Positions 15,962 to 24,234 of a stretch of 38,300 bases of DNA are shown one piece after another. A program made the position numbers and the translations under genes. Origin of the DNA: Mesotoga sp. BH458_6_3_2_1 (GTDB lineage: Bacteria > Thermotogota > Thermotogae > Petrotogales > Kosmotogaceae). Position 1 is the stretch's first letter. The number at the start of each line of letters is the position of its first letter. The notes under the pieces were generated by a model. It was not told where the DNA came from and searched no databases. It was given only the letters and a program-made list of their open reading frames with translations. The stretch is taken from positions 1-38,300 of the forward strand of contig NZ_JFHL01000010.1 of the NCBI RefSeq assembly GCF_003664995.1, read 5' to 3'.

Positions 15962-16999
15962 TCAATACTTCTCAGTAACGACGCTCACCCTGCCAGAGGT
16001 AATCAATTCAAAGCCACCACTATCGGTGGGCATCATTAGATTGAGCGATCCCCCGATACCCGACACGTTCACATGCCGGCTCCCAATCCACGAATCGCTG
16101 AATTTTATTCTACCGTTCACCACGGTTCCATGAATCGAAAGGTTCTCGATTTTCGACGCCTCCATAGAGAAGGCCAGTGATACCCCGTTCTGGACAGAGA
16201 ACTTCTCGGCTTCTACACTTCCCACAAAGGACAGCGATGTCGCTCTCTCTATTGTAATTTCTGGAGCTCTTAGAGTTCCCGTTATTGAAAGAGATGTTCC
16301 CTCAATCGAAATAGCCTTGCTTGCCAAAACTTCTCCATTGATCTCTCCTGAGGTAGTCTCGATTCTCATGTCGTCAACATTCACTCTATCGCTCAGCCTC
16401 AAGAAAACCGTATCAAACTCCAATCTCTCGATTTTTGAAAGTGTCCCCACTGTTATATGGGCCGTTGAGTTTTCCATATCATTGGGCATCGAGATCTCCA
16501 GTTTTCCTCCGTAGCTCTTGACATTTAGCTCAGAGGGGATAAATATCCTATCTGAGTTTTCGTCGAAACTAATCTCAAAACCGAGTCCCTTGACTATGAT
16601 TTCTTTTGCTCCATCCACGTACTTATCAGGCATATAAGTCTTATGATTTGAGTTCTTCCTGACATATCTGCTTTCGTTATCTCCATAGTATTCATAACCA
16701 TCGTTCTCAATCCAGTTGAACCATTGAAGAATCGATGGCGAGTCTATGAAACCTAGAGGCCAGTTGAGGAAACTCGATCCGATTCCATTTATAACGGTCA
16801 GGGCAACCACGGGAATAACTAGAAACATCACCCCGAGAGTTATAAGCAACCATTTGAACTTCTTCAGACTTAGTGCGATCACCACAATTCCAGCGATCGC
16901 AAGGAGAATCTTGACCGCTACGAAAGGTATCAGTAACGCAAATAAACCAAGCCCTCCCGCAACAACCAGCTTAATGATCGAAGGATATTTCTTATTCAC
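15962..16999 (-). CDS. Membrane protein with DUF4097-like beta-helical domain
   Basis: A 345-residue protein. The first 80 residues contain about three hydrophobic helices (the first is LVVAGGLGLFALLIPFVAV). From about 140 on there is a repetitive beta-strand pattern (for example IETTSGEINGEV, ISIEGTSLSITG, FVNGVSL-like turns) with the T-x-S-G-x-I/ASKAI-type turns typical of DUF4097 domains, ending in VSGIGGSLNLMMP. DUF4097 proteins often accompany envelope-stress regulators. GTG at 16999 is chosen: GGAGGT lies 6 bases before it, whereas GTG at 17005 directly abuts that site. First gene of the GntR/ABC operon, so probably a product controlled by the repressor. Confidence 0.8.
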   Translation of the reverse strand: MNKKYPSIIKLVVAGGLGLFALLIPFVAVKILLAIAGIVVIALSLKKFKWLLITLGVMFLVIPVVALTVINGIGSSFLNWPLGFIDSPSILQWFNWIENDGYEYYGDNESRYVRKNSNHKTYMPDKYVDGAKEIIVKGLGFEISFDENSDRIFIPSELNVKSYGGKLEISMPNDMENSTAHITVGTLSKIERLEFDTVFLRLSDRVNVDDMRIETTSGEINGEVLASKAISIEGTSLSITGTLRAPEITIERATSLSFVGSVEAEKFSVQNGVSLAFSMEASKIENLSIHGTVVNGRIKFSDSWIGSRHVNVSGIGGSLNLMMPTDSGGFELITSGRVSVVTEKY

Positions 17000-17021
17000 C
17001 TGCACACCTCCATATTCCTAT

Positions 17022-17063
17022 AGTGTTCTATTCAATTAGAACACTGGTTATGTATATTGTCAA
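17022..17063 (-). promoter_or_regulatory. Promoter with overlapping inverted-repeat operator of the GntR/ABC operon
   Basis: On the minus strand TTGACA (17058-17063), a 17-base spacer and TCTAAT (17035-17040, 5 of 6 matches to TATAAT). A perfect 9-bp inverted repeat agtgttcta/tagaacact with a 6-base spacer (17022-17045) covers the -10 element and the start region. Its dyad form and position fit a YtrA-type GntR dimer blocking polymerase. The operon it serves encodes such a repressor. Confidence 0.82.
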
Positions 17064-17099
17064 GTACTACTTCGAAAGACTTTTTTATAATTTCTTCTC

Positions 17100-18240
17100 C
17101 CATGGACTACCTTTGAATCAGCAAGGAGTTACATAGATTCGTTCCAGAAACGTGGTTCGGGGTCGGAGGTTGGGGGTTGGTCAGGAGCAAATAATTACTT
17201 GAGAGTTCCAAGTTGTTAGTTGCATGAACCGAGGACCGGGGTAGGGGATTACGGGTTGGGGTTTCGAAAGAGAAGCAAATCAGTTGCAGAATGAATTACA
17301 TGAACAAGAAACAATACTGAGGGGGACAGACAACGATAAACCTGTCTGTCCCCAACTTTTGTCGCACGAGAAGATCGAGATTCTGACTAGGAGCATTGTC
17401 AGAATGACGACATGCGGTGTTTCTGAATGAACAAAAGCCGTCATCCCGGACTTGATCCGGGATCTGGGCTTTGAGAACGATCGGGGTTGGCGTTAGCAGG
17501 TTGGAGTTTGAAAGAGCAAATCAAGATCGGTTCACCGTTGAACGGTTCTCCGTTCTCCGAAAAGAACCTGTTCTTCGTTCCAGAGCGAGGATCTGTTCTT
17601 CGTTCTTGGTCAAGCCCATGATTAGAGAGAGTTTAGACTCAACCGGTCACGAAGAACGTCCCTGATCGGTTAACTCTCTTCTGGTTCTCTAGCTTGCAAC
17701 TGATCTCCACAGCTTAAAGCAGCTTCTAGATGCGAGATCCAGTGCAGACCCCCTGAACAGGAGCACTTCAGGGCAGGCGCTACGCGATGACAATTTAAGA
17801 TGACTGTGCAGTTCTCTTGTAGGGGCGAACGGCCGTTCGCCCGAAAAAGGTCCTGGTTGGAATTTCTGCCTTTTACGCGAAAAATGGGACAGACATGAGG
17901 AGAATTGTCAGTCCCTATTTCCGCTCTCATCTTCTCGTGAGCGAAGCGAACGTCTCCGACGTGCTCTTTCTCGGTTTTTACAGCGACCAGCAGAGTTTCG
18001 TTCTTAAGCGTTCAGCAACTCCTAGCCCGCGAAGCGGAACTGGCCACCGAAGGTGACTGGCCTCTGCCGTAGGCAGAGACTGGTCAGGCGGAGCCTGACT
18101 GGCCTGCGCAGCAGCATCACTTCTGCCCTTAATCTCGGAGAACGGAGAACCGCTGACGGTTGACCCGAGACTTTTCCTGAGAAGCAGCATCTCTCTCGAA
18201 ATTCTTCTCATTTCTGATTGAATTTGCAGGTTCTCTATTA
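17100..18240. repeat. Second mosaic island of palindromic repeats
   Basis: No gene is visible. The stretch strings together dyad modules: ggggacagac/gtctgtcccc (17322-17331 with 17344-17353, 12-base loop), the cacgagaagatcgagattctgac block near 17365, atcccgga/tccgggat (17443-17450 with 17456-17463), the block at 17525-17615 shared with 215-305, and the composite repeat at 17733-18107. The final part recurs at 25482-25605. Two G/T-rich segments with ggttgggggt-like motifs lie at about 17160 and 17240. Confidence 0.8.
17733..18107 (+). repeat. Composite repeat, copy 2 (about 375 bp), with intact 20-bp palindrome
   Basis: Near-identical to 813-1175. It keeps a perfect palindrome gggcgaacgg/ccgttcgccc at 17823-17842 that copy 1 has largely lost. 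The 18-bp imperfect inverted repeat is at 17877-17894 and 17907-17924. The palindrome also recurs, with one mismatched pair, in every unit of the 37-kb array. Confidence 0.87.
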
Positions 18241-18279
18241 TGCTAAACTTATTTATATAGCTAAGGAGGGGGAGTTCTT

Positions 18280-19038
18280 ATGATTACTAGAAAGGAAGGC
18301 AGGGCCTTCTTAAGCAACAAGGTCTGGGAAGAGACTGATAGGGAAGTTCGTAAGACAGATCAGATGGAGGGAAAGCCTCAGCCTCCACTGGAAAAGAGCA
18401 CTGAGGGATTTGATCTCATAAAGCTCCCCGATCCCAACGCCACTAATCTACTTATGAAAGATTTAAGAGAAGTCATCTTCTCGAGGGAGAGCAGGAGGGT
18501 TTACTCGGATGAGAAGATATCCCTTGAATCTCTTTCATTTCTTCTCTGGTCTTCGCAGGGGGTAAAAGGAGTATTGAAGAACAACTACGCGACGCTGAGA
18601 ACTGTTCCATCTGCAGGCGCGCGACATCCATTCGAGACATACATCTTCGTTAGATTGGTAAAAGGATTGAAGAAGGGTTTGTATCGTTACGTTGCTCTTT
18701 CACATTCTCTGATTCTTCTGAAGGAAGGAGACTTCGCAAACGAAGTCGCCCTTGCCGCTTTAGGTCAGAAGTTTGTTGGACATTGCGCTGTCACTTTCGT
18801 TTGGTCCGTTATACCGTATAGAACGGAATGGAGATACGATCTGACTTCTTATAAACCGATTCTCCTGGATGCGGGACACATATGCCAAAATCTATATTTG
18901 GCCTGTGAGGCCCTTAATCTGGGCACTTGCGCTATCGCTGCCTATGACCAGACCAGAATCGACAAATTGATTGGTCTTGACGGCAGTGATGAGTTCGCTA
19001 TCTACATGGCTCCAGTCGGAAAACCGAAGAGGTATTGA
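18280..19038 (+). CDS. SagB/ThcOx-family nitroreductase-fold oxidoreductase
   Basis: A 252-residue FMN-dependent dehydrogenase-like protein. SagB-type traits are SRESRRVYSDEKISLESLSF, the shared LLWSSQGV helix, and TVPSAGARHPFETYIFV, in which the SAGARHP segment contacts the flavin; near the C terminus AIAAYDQTRIDKLIGLDG is also typical. SagB enzymes oxidise azolines in peptide natural products, but free-standing copies are common in thermophiles and have no known substrate. No cyclodehydratase or precursor gene is seen nearby. The ATG follows AAGGAGGGGG. The next gene starts 1 base after the stop. Confidence 0.88.
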   Translation: MITRKEGRAFLSNKVWEETDREVRKTDQMEGKPQPPLEKSTEGFDLIKLPDPNATNLLMKDLREVIFSRESRRVYSDEKISLESLSFLLWSSQGVKGVLKNNYATLRTVPSAGARHPFETYIFVRLVKGLKKGLYRYVALSHSLILLKEGDFANEVALAALGQKFVGHCAVTFVWSVIPYRTEWRYDLTSYKPILLDAGHICQNLYLACEALNLGTCAIAAYDQTRIDKLIGLDGSDEFAIYMAPVGKPKRY

Positions 19039-19039
19039 G

Positions 19040-19483
19040 ATGAGCGTTTCCGAACACGAACTGGCACTTCTCGAGATGATTTACAGGAAGGTTCAAGGCA
19101 GAGAGAAGAGGTATTTTTCGGTAGATGATCTGATTAGAGAGAGCGGGTCTTGTCCTGATGAGCTCAACGAAGCTCTGAGATCTCTTACTGAAGAGGAACT
19201 GATCGAGATCAAGCCATTTAGAATGGGAAGGATTACTCACAAAGGCATTATGGAGGTAGAAGGCAACGGGATCCCTGAAAAGGATAAGGCAAGACAGCAG
19301 GTTTTCGCCAGAATAAACGAGCTGACCTCAGGTGACCCGGATGTATATTTGAGTATAGATGCTCTCGCGGGAGAGCTTAATATGATGAGATATGAACTCT
19401 TCGATATCTTGAACTTTCTTCAGGGTGAGGGATTGGTGAGGATTCTTTCAAGAATGTCTGTCGCAATTACAAACAGAGACTAA
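19040..19483 (+). CDS. Tandem winged-helix protein, possible regulator
   Basis: A 147-residue cytoplasmic protein. Two similar halves are visible: residues 5-70 (a helix, then FSVDDLIRESGSCPDELNEA, then LIEIKPFRMGRITHKG) and 84-147 (YLSIDALAGELNMMRYELFD, then LVRILSRMSVAITN). Each half has the helix-turn-helix plus wing order of winged-helix DNA-binding domains, so it looks like an internal duplication. I do not recognise a named family. ATG at 19040 is chosen because it lies 1 base past the SagB stop; an earlier in-frame ATG at 18971 would lie inside the SagB gene. Co-transcription suggests a regulatory or structural link with the oxidoreductase. Confidence 0.75.
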   Translation: MSVSEHELALLEMIYRKVQGREKRYFSVDDLIRESGSCPDELNEALRSLTEEELIEIKPFRMGRITHKGIMEVEGNGIPEKDKARQQVFARINELTSGDPDVYLSIDALAGELNMMRYELFDILNFLQGEGLVRILSRMSVAITNRD

Positions 19484-19487
19484 AGAA

Positions 19488-19515
19488 AAGAAGCCAGTTT
19501 CCTGGCTTCTGTTTT
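19488..19515 (+). terminator. Rho-independent terminator after the SagB operon
   Basis: Stem gaagccag/ctggcttc (19490-19497 with 19502-19509), 4-base loop TTTC, then TGTTTT, right after the winged-helix gene stop. Confidence 0.8.
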
Positions 19516-19720
19516 GGGGATGATGAAAAGGGCGTCTTGCTTTTCAATATAGGAGCCCGATTCACTATCGCTTTACCGGAGTAGCTTGCTTTGCTATTCA
19601 GGCTCCTCTTTCCTTCTTGCTTGATCTACATCTGTGTACGGGGATCACATCTATGTGAAACATCTATCGCTCTTCGAAACAAATATAGAGCCTGTAGATT
19701 AGAGAAGAATTAGACCTGGA

Positions 19721-21103
19721 TTAGAGTTTTTTAATCTTTGAAGGAAGCTTGATCTTGAAGGTAGATCCTTCTCCAGGGGTACTGTCCACAGATATGAGGC
19801 CTTCATGAGCCTTGACAATTTCCCGGGCGATAGATAAACCTAAACCTGTTCCCCTCGTCTGCGACCTTGCCTTATCAACTCTGTAGAATCTGTCGAAGAT
19901 TCTGTCGATCTCCTCGGACTGTATACCAATACCGTTATCTTCAACAATTATCTCTATCTTTCCTGGCGAATGATTGCTGGCCGCAGCTATTCGAACTATG
20001 CCACCGTTCGGAGTATATTTTATTGCATTGTCAACAAGATTAAAAAGTGCTCTTGAAAGATGCTTCCGATTACCTGTTATCTCCAGGTCATCTTGGCAGT
20101 CCTTCACTATTTCAATATTCTTTTCCTCCGCAAGCACTTTGATCGTGTCAAGTACATCATCGATCATGACACTTGCCGGAAAGACATCAAAATCCCCTTT
20201 TGGAAAGCTATTCTCGAGGCGGGTAATTATCAGAAGGTCATCGATAATAGAGGCTAATCGAACGATTTCGTTCTCAATCTGGACAAGAGCGTTCACGTAT
20301 TCATCGGATTCTCTATCTCTGTTAAGTGTTACGTCTACTATACTTCGAATCGCTGTCAAAGGTGTTCTCAGCTCATGAGCCGCATCTGAAGTAAACTGCC
20401 TCTGCTTCTTGACCGACTCCTCAAGCCTCGCGAGCATCCCATCAAAAGTACTCGCAAGATGACCGAGTTCATCGTTGGGCAGAGTCAGGTTCAATCTTTT
20501 GTCGAGCTTCTCCACGCTTACCTCTTCAGCGAGAAGCGTTATTCTTTCGACTGGTTCAAGGGACTTCTTTGCCATATAGAAGCCGCCCAGCACCGCCAAA
20601 ATAATTATTGTCGGACCAATGACCATCATCAGTCGAGACAGGCGAAACAGTGCCACTCTTACACTTGACAGAGACTCACCTACCTGAATCCATCCCCACT
20701 GACCTATCTGCAAAGTAAAGATTCTCCACACACCCACCGAGGTCGAGACACTTGCGAACTGCCTGTCGGAGAGGTCAATCGAGGCTTTAAGTATTCCAAA
20801 GGGTCCAAATCCCTCGACTATGTCCCCCGAACTGTCCATCAGCCTTACTGCGAAACCTTCAGCAAGCAACCGGTTGGTTAGAGACTCCATTTCAACGGTC
20901 TTCCTGAATAACGGATAGTCCTGGATTATTTCAATATTCCCCAGGAGCTGTGAAGAGACGATTCTCAGTGATGAATCGGCTTCACTATGAAGCTGTGCGC
21001 TTAGAATAGTGTATATGGAAACACTAAATGCAAAGAGAATAACTCCAAGAAAGAGAACATACCAAAGTGTAAGCTTGATTCTTATAGGGACAATCTTCTT
21101 CAT
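19721..21103 (-). CDS. Sensor histidine kinase (HAMP, HisKA, HATPase_c)
   Basis: A 460-residue membrane kinase. It has TM1 (about 11-33), an extracytoplasmic sensor of about 120 residues, TM2 (about 158-177), a HAMP linker (178-230), HisKA with FTSDAAHELRTPLTAI (phosphorylated His 243), and an ATPase domain with N-box ALFNLVDNAIKYTPNGG, DNGIGI (389-394) and GTGLGLSI (418-425). Architecture and motifs are complete. It starts 4 bases after the regulator gene, so the pair is coupled. The sensor domain matches no family I can name; the neighbouring secreted esterase could be a target or simply adjacent. Confidence 0.95.
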   Translation of the reverse strand: MKKIVPIRIKLTLWYVLFLGVILFAFSVSIYTILSAQLHSEADSSLRIVSSQLLGNIEIIQDYPLFRKTVEMESLTNRLLAEGFAVRLMDSSGDIVEGFGPFGILKASIDLSDRQFASVSTSVGVWRIFTLQIGQWGWIQVGESLSSVRVALFRLSRLMMVIGPTIIILAVLGGFYMAKKSLEPVERITLLAEEVSVEKLDKRLNLTLPNDELGHLASTFDGMLARLEESVKKQRQFTSDAAHELRTPLTAIRSIVDVTLNRDRESDEYVNALVQIENEIVRLASIIDDLLIITRLENSFPKGDFDVFPASVMIDDVLDTIKVLAEEKNIEIVKDCQDDLEITGNRKHLSRALFNLVDNAIKYTPNGGIVRIAAASNHSPGKIEIIVEDNGIGIQSEEIDRIFDRFYRVDKARSQTRGTGLGLSIAREIVKAHEGLISVDSTPGEGSTFKIKLPSKIKKL

Positions 21104-21107
21104 CGTA

Positions 21108-21773
21108 TCAGCCCAGCCTGTAACCGAAGCCTCTCACCGTATTGATGAGCTTTGTTGGAAATGGATCATCTATCTTCCTCCTCAAATATCTTATATAGAC
21201 ATCGACGACATTTGAGTCACTGAAGAAGTCCTGATCCCATACGCTTTCCGCAATCTGCGTCCGACTCAGTACCTGGTGAGAGTTTCTGGCCAGATATTCC
21301 AGAAGACGGTATTCCTTCGGCGAGAGTTCTATCTCAACATCGCCTCTCCTGACAGTATGAGAAACTGTATCTATCGAAAGATCACTGACCCTTAGAACTC
21401 GTTCGAAAGTCTCACGTGGTCTCCTGAGCAGTGCGTTTATCCTTGCAAGCAACTCCTTGAAGGCAAAGGGTTTTACAAGATAGTCATCGGCTCCGGTATT
21501 GAGCCCCTTTACTCTCTCATCAACAGAGTCAAGAGCAGTGAGCATCAGAACAGGCGTGTAGTTACCGCTCGCTCTCAGTTCACTGCAGACTTCATAGCCG
21601 TTCTTACCGGGAAGAAGTATGTCAAGTACTATCACATCGTACTGACTAGATGAAGCGAGCATAATCGCTTCATTTCCATCCTTCGCGGCATCGACGAAAA
21701 AACCCTCTTCTTTCAAACCTTTCTGAAGAAAAGTAGAGATCGTAGCTTCATCTTCAACTATCAGGATTCTCAG
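21108..21773 (-). CDS. OmpR/PhoB-family response regulator, apparent CTG start
   Basis: A 221-residue two-domain regulator. The receiver has the acidic pair EDE (7-9), phosphoacceptor Asp 51 (VLDILLPGKNG), Thr 79 (LMLTALDS) and Lys 101 (YLVKPF). The C-terminal winged helix contains ELSPKEYRLLEYLARN and ends VRGFGYRLG. The receiver should begin RILIVEDE, and the only start that allows this is CTG at 21773, placed 6 bases after a perfect GGAGGT (21780-21785). In-frame ATG 21830, TTG and GTG 21809 lie within or before a terminator hairpin and would add 7-19 alien residues. It probably regulates its own operon or the esterase; targets are unknown. Confidence 0.92.
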   Translation of the reverse strand: MRILIVEDEATISTFLQKGLKEEGFFVDAAKDGNEAIMLASSSQYDVIVLDILLPGKNGYEVCSELRASGNYTPVLMLTALDSVDERVKGLNTGADDYLVKPFAFKELLARINALLRRPRETFERVLRVSDLSIDTVSHTVRRGDVEIELSPKEYRLLEYLARNSHQVLSRTQIAESVWDQDFFSDSNVVDVYIRYLRRKIDDPFPTKLINTVRGFGYRLG

Positions 21774-21790
21774 AAAGACACCTCCAAGAT

Positions 21791-21818
21791 AGAGAAACCG
21801 GAGGGTCACCCCTCCGGT
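21791..21818 (-). terminator. Hairpin terminator between esterase and response regulator genes
   Basis: Perfect 9-bp stem accggaggg/ccctccggt (21797-21805 with 21810-21818), 4-base loop. On the minus strand it is followed by TTCTCTAT, a weak T tract, so some read-through into the two-component genes is possible. Confidence 0.7.
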
Positions 21819-21853
21819 CAATTCTAGCATCCCAAATCTTTATGTTGGAGTTA

Positions 21854-23542
21854 CTAGTATATCCAGTTCTTTTCCACTTCCTCCGGAGCATTCTCTATCA
21901 TGTATTCTGAGAGCTGTGCAAGCCATTCCTGTAAAGCAAGTGCTTTCTCTGGATTGGCCGGGCTCCATCCCTTCCATCCATGACCCTGATTTGCACCGAA
22001 GTCAAACGTCATGTCGGAGACTGGATTTTCCATTTTCTCCATGGCTGCCTTCAAGAGATAAACGGCCTCATTTAGATAGTAGTTGTCCATATCGCCTACT
22101 GTAACGTGAACGTCTCCGGCGATTTTTGGACCTATCTCTTCCCAGTTTTCCTGAAGAATGTAGTTTAGATCGAAGTTTTCCTTCCAGTATTCGGCAACAT
22201 CCTTGTTTATTTCGCCGGTTAGCTGGTCCCATATTGGCTGAGGAAATCCGTCGGCTCCCAGAGGACTATATGTGGATTCCCAAACGGACCACTGCCCACC
22301 AGATCTGTTGCTTGGTCCGGCAGCCATTTCGAAGTAGTTCTCCTGCTTTACGGTGAATCTGATGTTTCCGTGAGTGTCTCTCGCGCTAGGTCTTTCCGTC
22401 TTCACCCAGCCGAAGTCAGAGTAGTACGCATTGTCATCATTGTAGATATTGATTAGCTGGTAATAGTTGAAATCAACACCATCTGGATACCAAACATAAG
22501 TTCTTCCGAAGATGTCAGGGTAGAAGACCTTCATCGCAAGGGTCTCCCATCCACCAGTAGAACCACCTGCCAGGATTCTCGCCCATTTCTCAGGGATCAT
22601 CCTGAACTGGCTTTCCAGGTATGGGATCAGCTCTTCAGTAATTGCAGTTCCATAAGGACCTGAATTGACGGAGTCAACTGAATATGCAGTATCGTAGTAG
22701 GGTGTCGCATCCCTTATAGATACGGCAATGAATCTCGCATTTCCGTCTTCTGTCCAGAATTTGTAGACATCGTTGTTAACTCTGAAACCTACCGGCGCGG
22801 ATCCACCGGGGAAATGACCCTGATAGTAGATCACTGGATAGTAAACACCGGGATTGTCATAATAGCCTTCGGGTAGAAGAACATTCGCTCCTATGTACAT
22901 GTCCTTGCCCCAGAATTCCGATGCGACCTCACTCTTGATCTTTATGAACTTCACCCATTCACTGTCAGTGTAGTTACCTTGCTGGAGAACCATGCCTGGC
23001 TCAAGCTCATAGTCGGGCATAATTACTTCACTGATTGCAAGTTCGACTGTTCCAGGGTTTGCAGGATCAAGATACACTTTCTTTGTCTTGCTTGTAGCAT
23101 TACCAACAGATTCCCAGAACCACTGACCGTCACCTGTATCATCATGCATCAATACGGTGTGACCGTCGGCCCTGTTGAACGTTGTATAGACATTAACCAG
23201 AGCCTGAATGAAATAATCTCCCGCGGGAAGATCAGACAGTTCAATAGGGTACCCAACAACTGCCATATCTCCCTCAGAAATCGTGACTACGGATTCTGAG
23301 GACATTTCGAATACATCTTTTCCCCAGAAAGGAACACCTCTAACATCTGTCTGTGCAACTGGTTCTCTCGAAGAATCCTTGCTGACAATGACGAAGACTC
23401 GCCCGTTGATTGGCGTCTCGAGGCCGAGCGAGGCTACTGTGTCCAGCGCTTCCTGGCTAATTGTCACTTCGAATGTCAAAGAAAGGGCCGTGATTCCAAC
23501 AAAAAAGATTACAATAAGAGTCAAAATACTCTTTTTAACCAT
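21854..23542 (-). CDS. Secreted alpha/beta hydrolase (esterase D-like)
   Basis: A 562-residue exported hydrolase. The signal peptide is KKSILTLIVIFFVGITALS with cleavage near residue 21. About 190 residues without a recognised motif follow (an N-terminal beta-rich domain). The catalytic domain begins around LPEGYYDNPGVYYPVIYYQG, with the nucleophile elbow AGGSTGGWE (Ser in GGSTGG). The Asp may lie in VTVGDMDNYYLNEAV and the His in NQGHGWKGW. These fit the esterase/feruloyl esterase-D group, which often acts on ester-linked substituents of polysaccharides or acyl thioesters. ATG at 23542 follows GGAGGTGG; an upstream start at 23578 has no such site. A hairpin separates it from the two-component genes. 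Confidence 0.82.
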   Translation of the reverse strand: MVKKSILTLIVIFFVGITALSLTFEVTISQEALDTVASLGLETPINGRVFVIVSKDSSREPVAQTDVRGVPFWGKDVFEMSSESVVTISEGDMAVVGYPIELSDLPAGDYFIQALVNVYTTFNRADGHTVLMHDDTGDGQWFWESVGNATSKTKKVYLDPANPGTVELAISEVIMPDYELEPGMVLQQGNYTDSEWVKFIKIKSEVASEFWGKDMYIGANVLLPEGYYDNPGVYYPVIYYQGHFPGGSAPVGFRVNNDVYKFWTEDGNARFIAVSIRDATPYYDTAYSVDSVNSGPYGTAITEELIPYLESQFRMIPEKWARILAGGSTGGWETLAMKVFYPDIFGRTYVWYPDGVDFNYYQLINIYNDDNAYYSDFGWVKTERPSARDTHGNIRFTVKQENYFEMAAGPSNRSGGQWSVWESTYSPLGADGFPQPIWDQLTGEINKDVAEYWKENFDLNYILQENWEEIGPKIAGDVHVTVGDMDNYYLNEAVYLLKAAMEKMENPVSDMTFDFGANQGHGWKGWSPANPEKALALQEWLAQLSEYMIENAPEEVEKNWIY

Positions 23543-23941
23543 ATTTCCCACCTCCATAGAATCGTGAGCTATTGTCAAATAAGATATTCGGATTCGCTAA
23601 CTATATAAGCCAAGATGGCTAAGAACACATATTGGGATGAATGCTTGGGATGCTAGATTTTCAAGAAGTATAGAATTAGAAGGAAGGACGACGAGCGCGG
23701 AGAGATAGGTTTGAGCTTTCCACTGAGGGAAGACTCATATCATGAGAGTAGTGTGACTTCGGAAATTCGCATTTTACAAGAAGAAACTGGCTAAATTCCA
23801 TTATTTACCTCCTCATCCTCCAGATCTCTGTCAGGTGCGTCTTCGTTATTATACACTGCCTGAGGTACTGTCAGAACACTATGCGCGTTTATTTACATCA
23901 TCGTCTGTTTTCCGTTGCTTTACTCGCCTTTACCCTTACAT
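23543..23941. other. Intergenic gap without recognised feature
   Basis: I see no gene here. A TTGACA-like hexamer on the minus strand near 23575 lies too close to the esterase start to serve it with a standard spacing. Confidence 0.4.
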
Positions 23942-24181
23942 TCATTGCCTTCTTCCATGACAAAAGCTGTCAAAGTCTTTGAAGTCGATATAGTCGCGAA
24001 CTCTCTGAAGAGAAGCCCAGATGAAATCCTCGAAAAGCTTCGCATCATCTTCGCTGTTCAGTTCCTCAACAACATCTTCTTGCTCCGATGGACGTGTAGC
24101 GATGTACCGACTCCCTACTGCCCTGTAATTTGAGTAGAGATTGAAATTGAAAATCCCATTTTCCTTTGATCTGTAATACAC
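23942..24181 (-). CDS. Small hypothetical protein
   Basis: A 79-residue acidic protein that I do not recognise. It has no signal peptide or membrane segment. The middle is rich in Glu/Asp (RPSEQEDVVEELNSEDDAKL) and the end looks helical (FIWASLQRVRDYIDF). GTG at 24181 is preferred: GGAGG lies 8 bases upstream, while another GTG at 24190 overlaps that site. It lies at the left edge of a repeat island. It is not obviously linked to any neighbour. Confidence 0.5.
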   Translation of the reverse strand: MYYRSKENGIFNFNLYSNYRAVGSRYIATRPSEQEDVVEELNSEDDAKLFEDFIWASLQRVRDYIDFKDFDSFCHGRRQ

Positions 24182-24234
24182 TGCTAACACCTCCTGTGCT
24201 TCAGAACAATTATATCATCCTGTGTAACAAGCGT

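Noticed and set aside
23570-23600. TTGACA promoter for the esterase
   Set aside because: The -10 position at standard spacing would fall on the ribosome-binding site, leaving no room for a leader.
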